Shown: positions 1-11,670, numbered from the stretch's first letter. The stretch: DNA of 64,000 bases from Toxotes chatareus (GCA_016801885.1 JAFBJY010001494.1:97902-161901), one strand, 5' to 3'. Numbers and translations: made by a program. The notes: a model not told the origin generated them from the sequence alone.

Positions 1-1243
1 ACGCTACTTCAGACACTGTCATCAGCAGCACAGGAGCACCCCAAGGGACGGTGCTGGCCCCCCTCCTCTTCACCCTATACACCTCAGACTTCTGCTACAA
101 CTCAGAGTTGTGTCACATCCAGAAGTTTGCAGATGACACAGCCATCGTGGGATGTATCAGGGATGATGAAGAGGAGGAGTACAGGAACCTAGTCTGTGAC
201 TTTGTTGCCTGGAGTCAGATGAACCATCTCCAGCTCAACACCTCCAAGACTAAGGAGCTGGTCATCAACTTCAGGAAGTCCAGCCCACAACCACGGCCAG
301 TGACCATCAAGGACGACGAGGTGGAGATTGTAGGCAACTACAAGTACCTCGGGCTGTGGCTGGACAACAAGCTGGACTGGTCATACTGTACAGATTACCT
401 GTACAAGAAGGGCCAGAGCCGTCTGTACTTCCCATGGAGACTGGGGTCCTTTAACATCTGTAGAAAACTCCTGTGGATGTTTTACCAGTCTGTGGTGGCT
501 AGTACACTTTTTTATGCTGTTGTCTGCTGGGGGGGCAGCATGCCAAAAAGGTGTGCTAACAGACTGGACAAACTCATCAGGCGGGCGGGCTCTGTGGTCG
601 GCATGAAGCTGGACTCCCTGGTGACAGTGGCAGAGAGGAGATCACTAAAAAAACTACTGGCTATTATGGACGATGCCAGTCACCCTCTGCACACTGTCAT
701 CAGTGCACAGAGAAGCCTGACCAGTAACAGGCTGCTCCTCCCCAAGAGTCGGACCAACCGGCTCAGAGACTCCTTTGTCCCCAGAGCCATCAAACTATAT
801 AACACCGAATATGGCAGGAGGGGGAGAGGGAGAGGGAAGGAGTACAGCCTGCCGGACACTACTATTCATGTGCAATAACCCATGTGCAGTAATTTATTAT
901 TATTTCCACCTCTTAGAGCGCAATGTTTGTTTGCAATGTTTGTATATACTTTATATTTTAATTTTTTACTTGAATCCACCCTTGTTCTATTTTAGTACTA
1001 ATTATTCAAGAGTTTATTCTACTTTTATATTTTATTTCATTTACATTCTATTTTTATACCAGCACCTTAGTTAGTTACTTTAGTAACTAACTTAACTTAG
1101 TTAGTTACTTTTTACTTTTTTACTTTGTAATGCTGCTTACTGTGTTTTTTGGTGTTGTACTGCTGCTGGTACCCAAATTTCCCCAAGGGACCTCCCAAAG
1201 GGATCAATAAAGTATATTCTATTCTATTCTATTCTATTCTAAA
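1..1243 (+). mobile_element. CR1/L2/Rex1-group LINE, 3' part
   Basis: The 3' part of a non-LTR retrotransposon, cut by the window start. It holds the end of a reverse-transcriptase ORF, then an AT-rich 3' UTR, the terminal signal AATAAAG (about 1206) and an (ATTCT)n tail ending at about 1243. The tail abuts 5S spacer DNA that continues uninterrupted in two other spacer copies, so the element inserted into the 5S array. The same 3' end recurs on the minus strand at 28080-28371 plus 36468-36702. The exact clade (L2, CR1 or Rex1) is not resolved. Confidence 0.9.
3..878 (+). CDS. LINE reverse transcriptase, C-terminal part (partial)
   Basis: The frame is open from the window edge to a stop at 876-878. 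It begins in RT motif B (GAPQGT), followed by APLLFTLYTSDF and the catalytic box FADDTAIVG (from about 126). The C-terminal region follows, with YLGLWLDNKLDW and a KKGQSRLY stretch typical of fish LINEs of this group. The endonuclease and N-terminal RT motifs lie outside the window. The product would copy the element RNA at the nicked target site. No internal stop is seen, so this copy may be young, but the visible part is only about a third of such an ORF2. Confidence 0.85.
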   Translation, partial: ATSDTVISSTGAPQGTVLAPLLFTLYTSDFCYNSELCHIQKFADDTAIVGCIRDDEEEEYRNLVCDFVAWSQMNHLQLNTSKTKELVINFRKSSPQPRPVTIKDDEVEIVGNYKYLGLWLDNKLDWSYCTDYLYKKGQSRLYFPWRLGSFNICRKLLWMFYQSVVASTLFYAVVCWGGSMPKRCANRLDKLIRRAGSVVGMKLDSLVTVAERRSLKKLLAIMDDASHPLHTVISAQRSLTSNRLLLPKSRTNRLRDSFVPRAIKLYNTEYGRRGRGRGKEYSLPDTTIHVQ

Positions 1244-1433
1244 TCCAAGCACAAGAAGCCATGAAAAATGAGCTTTTCCAACTAACAAGAATTTTCTGAC
1301 TACTCATCATCTGATAAAGTTTCTTACTATCTTTGATTACTTACAAGTCCATTTTTATCCAACACCGCCTCAGACACACAGTAATCTAGGGATGGCGTTT
1401 TGCTTCATTCTCAATCAAAGATGGGGATAAAAG

Positions 1434-1551
1434 GCTTACACCACCTGGTATTCCCAGGCGGTCTCCCATCCAAGTACTAACCAGGCCCTAGCCTGCTTAG
1501 CTTCAGAAATCAGACGAGATCTGGCCTGCTCAGGGTGGTATGACCGTAAGC
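1434..1551 (-). rRNA. 5S rRNA gene, diverged copy 1
   Basis: The minus strand reads as a vertebrate 5S rRNA, 118 nt, from GCTTACGG to GTAAGC. It contains the internal promoter region and the conserved run ACTTGGATGGGAGACCGCC. It differs from the usual vertebrate 5S at several positions (for example near nt 26-30, 43-46 and 60), so it is probably a decaying copy. A T-run (TTTT) follows directly, as expected for a Pol III terminator. Confidence 0.88.
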
Positions 1552-1576
1552 AACAGCAAGCCCTGTAAACAGGCTC

Positions 1577-1582
1577 TTTATA
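1577..1582 (-). promoter_or_regulatory. TATA-like box upstream of 5S copy 1
   Basis: TATAAA on the minus strand, 26-31 bases upstream of the 5S start, the position known for fish 5S genes. The same box recurs at 6884-6889 upstream of the split second gene. Confidence 0.6.
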
Positions 1583-1836
1583 CATGCTAAAACACCACGG
1601 ACAACTCCAATGTTGAATAGGGACATTAATCATCTGGATTTCTCCACAAATGCAAGCACAAGAAGCCATGAAAAATGAGCTTTTCCACCGAACAGGAATT
1701 TTCTGACTACTCATCATCTGAAAAAGTTTTTAACTATGTTTGATTACTTACAAGTCCATTTTTATCCAACACCGCCTCAGACACACAGTAATCTAGGGAT
1801 GGCGTTTTGCTTCATTCTCAAAGATGGGGATAAAAG

Positions 1837-1953
1837 GCTTACAGCACCTGGTATTCCCAGGCGGTCTCCCATCCAAGTACTAACCAGGCCCTACCCTGCT
1901 TAGCTTCCGAGATCAGACGACATCGGGCGTGCACAGGGTGGTATGGCTGTAAG
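1837..1953 (-). rRNA. 5S rRNA gene copy 2, split by a hAT element
   Basis: On the minus strand this is closer to the vertebrate 5S consensus than copy 1. The gene is interrupted at its 5' end: nt 2-9 lie in the 8-bp target duplication on both sides of the hAT element (1946-1953 and 6850-6857), and the upstream promoter DNA is at 6858 onwards. Transcription from the native upstream context is therefore broken, though the internal control region is intact. Confidence 0.88.
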
Positions 1954-2208
1954 CAGTGATGGGCATGTTACTTTGAAAAAGTAATTAGTTATAGTTACTA
2001 GTTACTTCTCCCAAAAAGTAACTGAGTTACTCCACTATAAAAGTAACTAGTTACCAAGGAAAGTAACTACTTCATTACTTTTTTTAAAGTTTAAAAATGT
2101 CAAAGAATTTGGATTTTTTTTCAGAACAGGTTTCACAAGCCAGGTGCATAGAGTAGAACAGCAAAGACAGGTACCTGCACAGAGGTTTTAATATTTATTG
2201 CACCTTAA

Positions 2209-3968
2209 AATTCAATTCAATTCAATTCAATTTTATTTATATAGCGCCTTCCACAATCAAAATTGTCTCAAAGCGCTTGCAAGCACTTAAGGCGACAGTG
2301 GCAAGGAAAAACTCCCCTTTAACAGAAAGAAACCTTGAGCAGAACCTGGCTCAGATGGGGGCCCCTCCTGCCGATGGCCGGGTGAAAGGAGGAAAAGGAG
2401 GAAGATAGGACAGCTAGGAATGGAGGAGAGGGGGAGAAGGACATGCAGCATAATACAGACAATGGACAATATTAGTGGGTCAGCATTTACATTACAGTTA
2501 GTGAACAGTTATTGGATAATGTGTGCTCAGCAGATTACAGTTATGATAGGAAACAGAGCACAGAGGCAAAAAGCTGTCATGACTGGTAATTATTTACATT
2601 ACAGTCTGCAGAGAATATTAGTCCAATATTTATCTGTAGCAGAATGGAACATTAAACGTGTAAGAAATGGATCATTGTGGACAATAAACAGCAGCAGGTG
2701 GGTGGAGCCAGGACCACAGAACATGCAGCTCCGGAGCCAGAGGTACCTGCAGAAAGGTACAGAGACAGAGAGACCAGAGAGAAACAAACACAGGACTACG
2801 GGACAGAGAGGACACAGAGTTAATGACATGTAATAAAGGCTAATAAATTTGAGAGTGGGACTGAGGAGAGAAAGCGAGAGAAGAAGAAGTGCGCAGTAGA
2901 TCATGGGATGTCCCCCAGCAGCCTAGGCCTATAGCAGCATAACTAGGCGATGATTCAGTTGCCTGAGCCAGCCCTACTAAGGGCTATATCCTTCACTGTA
3001 ACAGTGTCTATAGTTATAGTTAGTCAGTGACTAACTATAAGTTTAATAAATAACTAGAACTGTAACTACAACTAATTATAAGCTTTGTCAAACAAGAAGG
3101 TTTTAAGCTTCGTTTTAAAATTAGAGAGGGTGTCTGCTTGCCGAACCCAAACTGGCAGTTGGTTCCATAGGAGAGGAGCCTGATAGCTAAAGGCTCAGCC
3201 TCCCATTCTACTTTTAGAGATTTTGGGAACCATAAGCAAACCTGCATTCTGAGAATGAAGCAATCTGTTGGGATGATACGTTACTATCAGCTCTTTAAGA
3301 TAAGAAGGAGCCTGGCCATTGAGGGCCTTATATGTAAGGAGAAGGATTTTAAAATCAATTCTGGATTTTACAGGAAGCCAATGAAGAGAAATTAGTACAG
3401 GAGTAATATGATCTCTCTTGCTAATTCCAGTCAGTACTCTTGCTGCAGCATTTTGGATCAGCTGGAGGCTTTTTAGAGAGTTAACTGGACATCCTGATAA
3501 TAGGGAATTACAGTAGTCCAGCCTAGAAGTAACAAAAGCATGGACTAATTTTTCAGCATCACTCTGCGACAGAATGTTCCTAATCTTACTGATATTGCGC
3601 AGGTGAAAGAAGGCGGTCCTAGGACAGATCCTGATCAAAAATAACTCCAAGGTTTCTCACAGTCGTACTGGAGGCTAAATTAATGCCATCCAGAGTAACT
3701 ATATGATTAGATAAACTGTTTCTGAGGTGTTTGGGACCAAACAAAATAACCTCAGTTTTGTCTGAATTCAGAAGAAGAAAGTTACAGGTCATCCAGGCCT
3801 TTATGTCTTTAAGACATGCCTGAAGTATGGTTAACTGATCTGTTTCGTCTGGCTTCATAGATAAATATAGCTGGGTATCATCTGCATAGCAATGGAAATT
3901 TATTCCATGCTTCCTGATAATATTGCCTTGGGGAAGCATGTATAAGGTGAACAATAAAAAAGACCGCA
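2209..3968 (-). mobile_element. L2-type LINE, 5'-truncated, nested in the hAT
   Basis: A minus-strand LINE whose 3' end is the fish repeat with (TTCAA)n followed by TTTATTTATATAGCGCC at about 2230. Its 5' truncation lies near 3968, just before RT motif B. It splits the 3' part of the hAT element and so arrived after it. The long 3' region (2230-3200) is non-coding. Confidence 0.85.
3195..3966 (-). pseudogene. L2-type reverse transcriptase fragment
   Basis: Two overlapping frames. At 4002-3619 the catalytic box CYADDTQLYLS is followed by NFLLLNSDKTEVILFGP. At 3650-3195 the L2 C-terminal region reads VTSRLDYCNSLLSG, then LHWLPVKSRIDFKILL and LTYKALNGQAPSYL. The frame switch lies near 3620-3650. 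Upstream RT motifs and the endonuclease are absent, so the copy is a dead 5'-truncated insertion. Confidence 0.87.
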
Positions 3969-4439
3969 ACTGGTACAACTGTACTTCAAGAATTTTCTTC
4001 ATCAGAAAAGTAAACAGTTTAAATATGAAGTTCTTTTAACTTCAGACAACTGACATACTATACTTAAAGTATTTTCTTTTTCACAAAAGTAAATAGCAAA
4101 ATAAATAAATAAATCACACTTTCACACAACTCAAGACAACTGGTGGACATACAGTGCTCCAAGTATGTTCTTAAAAAGAAAAGTAAACAGTTTAACAGAA
4201 CTGCTTTTAAAACAGCAGGCTACTGAAAATACTACTGTATAGTAATAGTACTGAAAGTAATAGCAATAGTACTGTACTGTAATAGTACTGAAATTTCTTG
4301 AACAAATCCAACTTTAATTCCTTCCTAAGTCCTTTAATTCATTCCTTCCTTCCTCATTCATTCATTTATCCATCCTCCTTCCTAACACTCATCCATGCAC
4401 GCATGCATTCATTCATCCACCCAGCCATCTCACCATCTC

Positions 4440-6480
4440 AGCCATTAAACCATTGATTGTATCTTAAAAGTAGGAGCTTTTCAAACTTAAGGTCAGAGAG
4501 CCTGTTCCTCTTTGGAGTAAAGATGAGCTTCCCCAGGCTAAACAGTCTCTCTACGGGAAGCACTGGATGGAGTGGCTGCATTGTATTTGAGTGAAATTTT
4601 CTTTATCAGTGGAAACCTATGAAGAGAGTCCATCCCTTGTGCTCCTGATTTAACGTAATCTGCGACTTGACTTTCAGCAGTAGCAGAGGTGTCATCCTCA
4701 TCATCAAAGGCAAAGAACTCATCCTCTATGGTTGAGTTGGTATGTGTTGGTGTGCTGGTCGTACCTGTTTGCTGGTCTTCGTCTCAAACACCTTTGCGGC
4801 ATTCTGCCAGAAGACTTGCCTTGGCCTTATTGTCCTGTGTCCGCAGCGAACGTAATTTAAACCTAGCCAAGATAGCATTCTCGCTTTCCAGCACCTCTGC
4901 AAATCTTGTTTTAATTGCCTGAAATGACATATAATGCAAAGAGCATATTAAACTATCTACACACACACACACATTATGAGCATATTTTTTTTAAGAAAAC
5001 ATTTTACATTAGATTTTTTACATAATGTATGGATGTATTTAACATATTTAAAAATAAATACTAGTTCTTACTGTAACAATTGCCTCTGGAAGGTCAACCA
5101 GAATTTGCAGGCCACTCTTCAGCTCCAGGGTCTTGAACACCAATGTCTCCAGCGTGGGTAAGAGAGTACCATGGAAACAGTTGTCCTCTCCCTGAAGAAT
5201 GTCTGAATGGCTACTGTTAGTGGCTTCATTGTCATACAGTACTCCCTGAGGAACTGATGCTCTTTTTCTGTAATGGCTTTTTTTAACCCAAACTTGGATG
5301 ATATGGTGTTCAGCTCGACTATAGGGATCTCACAGATTCAAGCAAGGGCATCATAAAAAGAGTTCCATCTCGTAGTGCAAGGGACTATCAGCTTTCTTGC
5401 AATGACTTCATCCACAGTCTCTGCGGCCACTGTGGAACGACTAGCCTTGTTCCATAAGGCTGTGCAGTTTGTTGTAGCACTTCTCTATACTGCTTTCATT
5501 TCTGGTCTTGACAGAATCCACTTATCAACATCAGTACATGAAACAAGGTTTAATGTGTGTGACGCACATCTCTGATGTGGTGGCAAAGTAATCACATCAT
5601 CATCACTGTCATCACCAACACTGTTTTGCAAGATGTCGTTTATGTTTATAAAAGTCACCTCATCCTCCGAGTCATCTTCCTCGACTGGCTGATACTTTTT
5701 AAAGGCCTTGACAAAATTAGAGCCATTATCTGTGACAGTTGATGTTATTTTGTGGGAAATTCCATAGGATGAGTGAATATTATCGAGCTCAGTTGCAATA
5801 CTGTCGTGAGTATGACGGCCCTTGAATCGTCTGCATGCCAGGGTAGCTTTACATCGTTCCATGCTTTCTGGATGTTTCCAATGCGCAGTAACGCCCAGAT
5901 AGCTTTTGTTATGTGCAGTCCAGATATCTGCAGTTGTAGAGATATGTTCTAATTGTTCAAATCCTTTTTTGAGCTCGATGTTCATTTTAGCGTACTCTGC
6001 ATCAATATATTTAGAAAATGTCTTTCTACATGGCGGACCGGATCCTCCTCTCATCGGTATTTTGCCCATGAGGGCTCTGAATGAGTCTGAATCAACTGAT
6101 GACAACGGCAGCATGTCTTCCACAACATATCTGCCTATCAATTTATTAAGTTCTGTCTGTGTCACAAGTTTTTGTGGAGCTGGAGCAGAAAAATCCAGCT
6201 TTTGCTGCTTGGACGGCGTGGCGCCGTGTTCTCCGGAGCTCACGTTAACAACACCTGGCCTGCTATCATTACCGGTGTCGACAGTGTTTTTGGCCAAAAG
6301 TTTACTAGAAGCGTGTGCAATCGAGAGGTGCTTCATTAAATTGGAGTTGCTTACACAGGACATGGACAAACCCTTTGCTCTGGGACACAATGTACACTCA
6401 ACATGTACATTTTTACCTTTTACCTCGATAAAGTTAAAGTAGTGCCTGTATTTCCAACCGCGAAAACGCCGTCTTTCCCT
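4440..6480 (-). pseudogene. hAT transposase, BED zinc finger, broken
   Basis: Read from 6480 downwards. A BED-type finger comes first (CTLC cysteine pair, then a histidine pair near HLSIAHAS). The hAT catalytic core follows with an Asp in TADIWTAHNKSYLG, a second Asp in VTDNGSNF and the CASHTLNL motif, with an open frame to about 5485. After that the frame is broken several times (5485-4784). The C-terminal dimerisation region is still readable in pieces, with ERLFSLGKLIFTPKRNRL at about 4555-4500 and a LLLLRYNQWF-like end near 4455. The resemblance is to ZBED-like Ac-type hAT proteins. The DNA-cutting enzyme is no longer intact. Confidence 0.88.
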
Positions 6481-6849
6481 GTGACTCCGGACTTGCCATC
6501 TCTGATAGTTTGTGTGTGTGCTTCTATGTGCTGGGTTTGTGTGCAAACACCCGCCCACCTGATGTCTGTGGTTGGCTTAACATAAAATCTTACTCCAATC
6601 ATCATTACCTATGCGGTTATCCCCCGCCCCCCCCTCACTAAAGGGGGAAAAAACACACACACATTTGGAGCTCCTGTGTCTGTGTGAGCCAAGTGGGATG
6701 ACCCCTTCGTAGCTTCAGTACTTGTAGTAACGCCATGTTGGTAATGGTAACGGCGTTCTAGAAAAAGTAATTAGTTAGATTACCCGTTACTAAAAAAAGC
6801 AACGGCGTTAGTAACACCGTTTATTTTAACTCCGTTATTCCCATCACTG

Positions 6850-7147
6850 GCCGTAAGCAACAGCAAACCCTATAAACAGGCTCTTTATACATGCTAAAAC
6901 GCCACAAACAACTCCAATGTTGAATAGGGACATTAATCATCTGGATTTCTCCACAAATCCAAGCACAAGAAGCCATGAAAAATGAGCTTTTCCACCTAAG
7001 AAGAATTTTCTGACTACTCATCATCTGATAAAGTTTCTTACTATCTTTGATTACTTACAAGTCCATTTTTATCCAACACCGGCTCAGACACACAGTAATC
7101 TAGGGATGGCGTTTTGCTTCATTCTCAATCAAAGATGGGGATAAAAG
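6850..7147 (-). repeat. 5S promoter side and spacer, continued after the hAT
   Basis: The remainder of the split 5S gene (6850-6858), its TATA-like box (6884-6889) and the next spacer. It is homologous to 1546-1836 and 1244-1433. Confidence 0.82.
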
Positions 7148-7191
7148 GCTTACAGCACCTGGTATTCCCAGGCGGTCTCCCATCCAAGTAC
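7148..7191 (-). rRNA. 5S rRNA gene copy 3, truncated
   Basis: The minus-strand 3' end of a 5S gene (44 nt), identical in this stretch to copy 2. Homology stops at about 7191, inside the gene. The DNA beyond is unrelated, so this is the edge of the 5S array and a rearrangement breakpoint. Confidence 0.85.
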
Positions 7192-7216
7192 CAACAGAGA
7201 ACCACACACGTACACA

Positions 7217-7590
7217 CTCACACCTACGAGAGATGAAGAATCCTCTGAAAGCAGTACTGGAGTCCTTGAAGGAGGACTTATTATGGACTGACAGGAGACA
7301 GAAAGACACTTTACAGTCATTTCTACCAGCAGTCAGCAGACAAACACTCATGAGAGCACCTTTACACCTCACTCTGACAAAAGAGACAACCCAATTCAGC
7401 CTTTGCACAGCTCTGAAGGACAAGCTGTCACTGCTGTGACTGTACTAAGAGGCAACATACTATGATTTACATTAACAACTGACAATCATATCACTAATAA
7501 AACATTCAATTCAACAGCTAATTAATAAGCCAACAATAGAACACTGTTTCTTTTACAGGCTGTTGGTATAAGAATTGAAAGAAAACAAGA
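7217..7590. repeat. Duplicated non-coding segment (pair of 42955-43320)
   Basis: This stretch is closely similar to 42955-43320, including a run around CTTATTATGGACTGACAGG and the end around TTTTACAGGCTGTTGGT. No protein or RNA family was recognised in it. In copy B it is joined directly to sequence that here starts at about 14088. Confidence 0.8.
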
Positions 7591-8405
7591 TTAAAATGCA
7601 GAGAAATACTGAGGCAAGCTGGATGAGTGAGGTGAGTCATTAATGGATGATATGGAGGCCAAGAATTCATCAATACAGAAGATTAAACATGAGGGAAACT
7701 AAAATACAAAACCAGGAACTAAACAGATTCTACACTGCAGGTAGTGAATCATTTGCTTGATGATCAAGGTGATTATTTCAAAGAAATGTGCCTTTAAAAA
7801 AGACGACATATCTCCACTATCAACAGGAGGAAATGAAATGAAGAGGAAAAAGGTGAAGGAAGGATTCTTCTCTTTTTTGATTCAGAAGACATTGCTGCTG
7901 AAATGTAGCTTATTAAAAATGGCCCTTCCAATCAGACAGTTCCTTGTAAATATCAAATGACATGAAAGATAACAAACTACCTGGATGCTGTCTTGTCTTG
8001 GACTCAGTGATTAGATCCACATGCTAATGCAATAATGTGACAGCTTTTTAAACTTTTAAAATCTGTTTCATATTTGAAAATCGCTCAACAGGACAAACTA
8101 AAATATCGAAGACATTTCATCACATCTCATGTCCTTTCTATTCAGCAGCAATCAGTTCCATTGGATGTTGTCTGATGGAGAGATTGTTCCTGGCCTGTAG
8201 ACTGAGGAACAGACATTTAGCTGTTGAAAGTCAGGTTATATTAATCCATTATATTCACCCTGATATGAGAGTTTGATTTATTAGTGCTTAGATTATATTT
8301 TGTTTTCCTTTGTTAGAGCTGAGACCCATTGAAATTAAAGACATTTGCTGTTTGCTGTCAGAGAGATCTTACTATTCTCTGTGTGGGCTTGAGACTGTGT
8401 TGTAT
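7591..8405. other. No recognisable gene
   Basis: AT-rich DNA with only short unrelated frames. I see no known element or RNA. Confidence 0.5.
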
Positions 8406-8408
8406 TGT

Positions 8409-8452
<44 letters not shown>
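8406..8452. repeat. (TG)n(AG)n compound microsatellite
   Basis: An uninterrupted TG run followed by an AG run. Confidence 0.95.
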
Positions 8453-8510
8453 ACTGGAAAACACTTAAGACAAAATAATTTGAAAACTGAAACTGTAGTG
8501 TAACACTGCA

Positions 8511-9013
8511 TGTCACACTCTGCTCCAGCCCATGGACTCAGTACTTTTCCACTGCCCTGCTCACACCACACCCACTCTCAGTTACGGATCACACACCTGC
8601 TCTCACTCACTAATCACACACCTGCTCTCACTCACCAATCAGCTCACCTACCAGTATATATTCTCCAGCCTCACACTCACTCAGTGCCAGATTGTTCTCT
8701 GCAATGCAAGACTTTCCAGCGTTTACCTGCCTGTCTTCCCAGTAACGACCCTGCCTGAGTACGACCTGCCTGTTTTTCCTGACCCCCGGTAAATTACCTC
8801 TGCCTTCTGTTTTGACCACGAGCTCAGTCTGTCTCTCTCTGGACTGTTGGCCTGATTCTGCCTGCCTCCCTGTTACTGAACTTTTGCCTGCCTCGACCAA
8901 GCCCCCTGCCCAGCCCGTGAACTGTTTTGTGTGCCAGTTAATAAACCTATTAACTGATCATCAGTTCATTGCCTGTTTTGTACTGCACTTGGGTTCATAC
9001 TATACCCGTCACA
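8511..9013 (+). mobile_element. Solo LTR, 503 bp
   Basis: Starts TGTCACACTC and ends CCGTCACA, so it has TG...CA ends. It is flanked by the 5-bp target duplication CTGCA (8506-8510 and 9014-9018). It contains a TATA-like stretch (AGTATATATTC, about 8652) and AATAAA (about 8940). No internal retrotransposon coding region is attached, so it is a solo LTR left by recombination between two LTRs. Probably gypsy-like, judged from general appearance only. Confidence 0.85.
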
Positions 9014-9018
9014 CTGCA

Positions 9019-10407
9019 GTAAGAGAGACCTGGAAAACAGACTCATTTGTTAAGTATAACTTCAAAGTGATGTTTGATTTTCTATTCAAGTTCTCCTTTG
9101 AGCTCATCATTGTAACTGTGTCCAACAAAGACACGAGAGTCTGTTCTATCACAAAGTGTGTTTTTATGTTGGTCACAGTTTTCAGTGTTTCTCTTTTTTG
9201 TTGTGTTGGAGAATCTGAGCATGTGCAACACATCAGCTCTGTCATATTCATGAGCTCAGTGTTTTATCATAATCAGCCTGAGGACGTCAAATTGTTTTGC
9301 TTTATAAACTTGTCCATGTTTTCCTAGGTCTGTAATTAGTTTGCTTAGTTTTGCCAACCTGCCAGTTTTCTCCAATAAGGCAGGCTGCTACACTCAGTTT
9401 GTCCTACACACATGAACATTAATGTGGAGAAGAGAAACAGATTAATGTCACAATCTGAATTTAAACACTTCATTTTCTGCAGCTTCCACATAAAGAAAAC
9501 TGTCAAGGGTCAGACACACAGAGAATTATCAGGATAAGAGCAGACTTTCCTCTGAAGGAACAGAGAACTGTGACATGATGATTAAGAGACATGTCAAATT
9601 TAAAAGTTGAACCAATGATTTTAATAAAGGATGATAATGTGACTATTTCATCCTTGTGCTGTAAAACATTCAAAGAGTAACTGAACACTGGAGGAGTTGA
9701 TATGAGACAGTAACATCACCAGTGGGGATCAGAGGACAGCCAACTATTTGAATTTGAACTAATCTCAAATCAACATGAAGCCAGAAAATGACAAGACAGT
9801 GACAAATGAAAATGAATTTCTGTGAAGAGCTTGCACAAGTTTGCAGGCTGTTTGACAGGTTCATCATAGACTGAGACTTGACAAATATTCCAGCTGTTTC
9901 CAACCTGAGTTTGGGAGTTTGGTAACTTCACTGAGGATTGTACTGCAGTTTACAGCAACAAATCACATCACTGAAGTTCAAATTAAAGCCATTAAATCTT
10001 CCTAACACCTCGTCTAAAAACAAAATCCATTTGGCTCATAAACAGGCAAAAATCACACTTAAAAAACAAGATGAAACTAAACTTAATTGCTCTTATTCTC
10101 CTTTACTGTTTAAAAGGGATAAAAAAGAGAGAATGAAGAATGAACTGAATACACCTGCTGCCCATTTGAAAAAACTGGAAGAGAATTGCAGACTGTTGAA
10201 TGCTGATCAGCTTGAGCTTCACAAACAGTCGACAAAGTGATTGTTAAAAATCCAGTGGTTTAAGATATAAATATGCACTATCTGCACAAACAGAGCTCTC
10301 ATCAAAGGCCTCACTGAGATTTTATCTATCAAAGTGCAAAAATTCTACTTCACAAAAAAATCAATCCTCAGTCACTTTCTAAACAAACTAGAGACCATCT
10401 TCCATAG
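9019..10407. other. No recognisable gene
   Basis: AT-rich DNA. The open frames at 8812-9327 and 9938-10240 show no recognised domain and look like chance. Confidence 0.5.
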
Positions 10408-10720
10408 TGATGTGGATTTTTCAGGCCAGGCAATATACCCAGTCAAGGGCCAGTTGAAGCTGGGTCCAGGTCCGGCTGAGTCCCCACACCTTAATCTTAT
10501 CTCTCTTAAGTTTTTGTCTTCTCAAAAAATTCTAAGTGTTCAAATCTTCTTCAGAGAAAAATGCACAGAGTCAATCAGGTGCCAGAGATCAGAGAGGTTG
10601 AGTTCAGAAAGCTTTATTCTACAAACACATAGTCTACAAGCATGAGAAGTCCTGCAGGAGCATCTGAAAGTCTCAAAAGATACATCATATTATATACCTG
10701 GGGTTGTACCCATCCCAAGG
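10408..10720 (-). mobile_element. Retrovirus-like LTR fragment
   Basis: Homologous to 56957-57205: shared features include TGATGTGGATTTTTC at the edge, AATGCACAGAGTCAATCAG and a minus-strand AATAAAGC signal (about 10611-10618). On the minus strand the polyadenylation signal precedes a region ending in CCACATCA, the order expected for an R-U5 end. The other boundary is not defined. No gag, pol or env coding sequence is attached. Confidence 0.65.
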
Positions 10721-11670
10721 ACACCACTGGGTATGAATTGGCATGTCTTTTTTCATTTTCCCTTTGTCTGGTTGGTGCACTCTTAGCCAGCGTCAACTTC
10801 TACGTCAAATTTGTCTTTTTTCCTAGAATTTGGCTGGCTTCGTCTCTCTTGGGATCATTGCTTATCTCGTGTATCATTGCTTGTCCATTTTAAATACGCT
10901 TCACACGCATTTTATTTTCAATGGGACCTGAATTTCTGTCATTTGCTTTTTTAAAAACTTTTGAGACTACCTCAAAATTAGCAACAGGTATGACAGGAGT
11001 GAGTATGACATGAGTACAGCACATTCACAGGAGCATACACAGATGAGTAAAAAATTGGGGAGTCACAAGGGGAGCAACAGGAGCATGGTCATCTGTATAT
11101 GGCGACCAATGGGAAATAATGTACGGGACAGAGGGACTTATACCTTTGAGGTTTAGTGTGGTGCCTAGGACAACCACAGTTGCAAATGGGCTGTGCTCTG
11201 ACAGAGAGCTTCGTAAGAGACAGAGTAAGGGAGCATGCGTGTGTGAGTGTGTGTATGTGGGAGAGCAGCATGGGGAACGATGCAGGAGTGTGCATGTGGC
11301 AGAGTAGAGGTGTGTGTGTAGGAGATAGTGGAGCTGTGTGTGTGTGAGGGATAGAGTTGGGAGGGGGTGAGTGAGATACAGAAGCAAACAGAGAATCAGG
11401 TCTAGGATAAGCAGAACATAAAACAGAACACAATGGGATTTGCACACTTAAAAAAAATATACAAACATATTGCACAAAATCTGACACTACAATAGGATCA
11501 CAGCAGCCACGACACCTATCGCTGTATTCAGACCCATGAGTGCTTGCTCATGACTTCAATATTACAGAAGTAACCAGGACTTCTGATGCCCTTGTTGAAC
11601 CACACCCATCTTCCAACTCGGCCTTTGTTTGGATCTCAGCTACACGCCTGTAATATTTTGTGACTGTATC
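10721..11670. other. Unassigned DNA, GT-rich in the middle
   Basis: May include the U3 part of the neighbouring LTR. A purine/GT-rich stretch at about 11220-11350 creates shadow frames. No gene recognised. Confidence 0.45.

Larger units (their letters stand above)
1244..1836 (-). repeat. 5S rDNA repeat unit and non-transcribed spacer
   Basis: Spacer and gene repeat with a period of about 403 bases (3' end of copy 1 at 1434, of copy 2 at 1837). The spacer segment containing CAAGCACAAGAAGCCATG occurs at 1244, about 1650 and about 6958. Removing the hAT element gives a period of about 407 between copies 2 and 3. This is a short tandem 5S rDNA array on the minus strand. Confidence 0.85.
1954..6849 (-). 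mobile_element. hAT DNA transposon (4.9 kb) inserted in a 5S gene
   Basis: The ends are inverted: CAGTGATGGG at 1954 and CCCATCACTG ending at 6849. The flanks carry an 8-bp target duplication, GCTGTAAG at 1946-1953 and GCCGTAAG at 6850-6857, with one mismatch. The 5S consensus (CCGTAAG) shows that the right copy is original. Subterminal GTTACT/AGTAAC-rich DNA lies at both ends. The element encodes a broken BED-finger transposase on the minus strand and contains a nested L2-type LINE (2209-3968). Confidence 0.92.

Noticed and set aside
1436..1717. Minus-strand open frame of 93 codons, and its relatives at 6821-7024 and 7100-7423
   Set aside because: These frames run through the 5S gene, its promoter, spacer or a duplicated non-coding segment; they are by-products, not proteins.
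5906..6442. Plus-strand 178-codon frame in the hAT
   Set aside because: Antisense shadow of the BED and catalytic region of the transposase.
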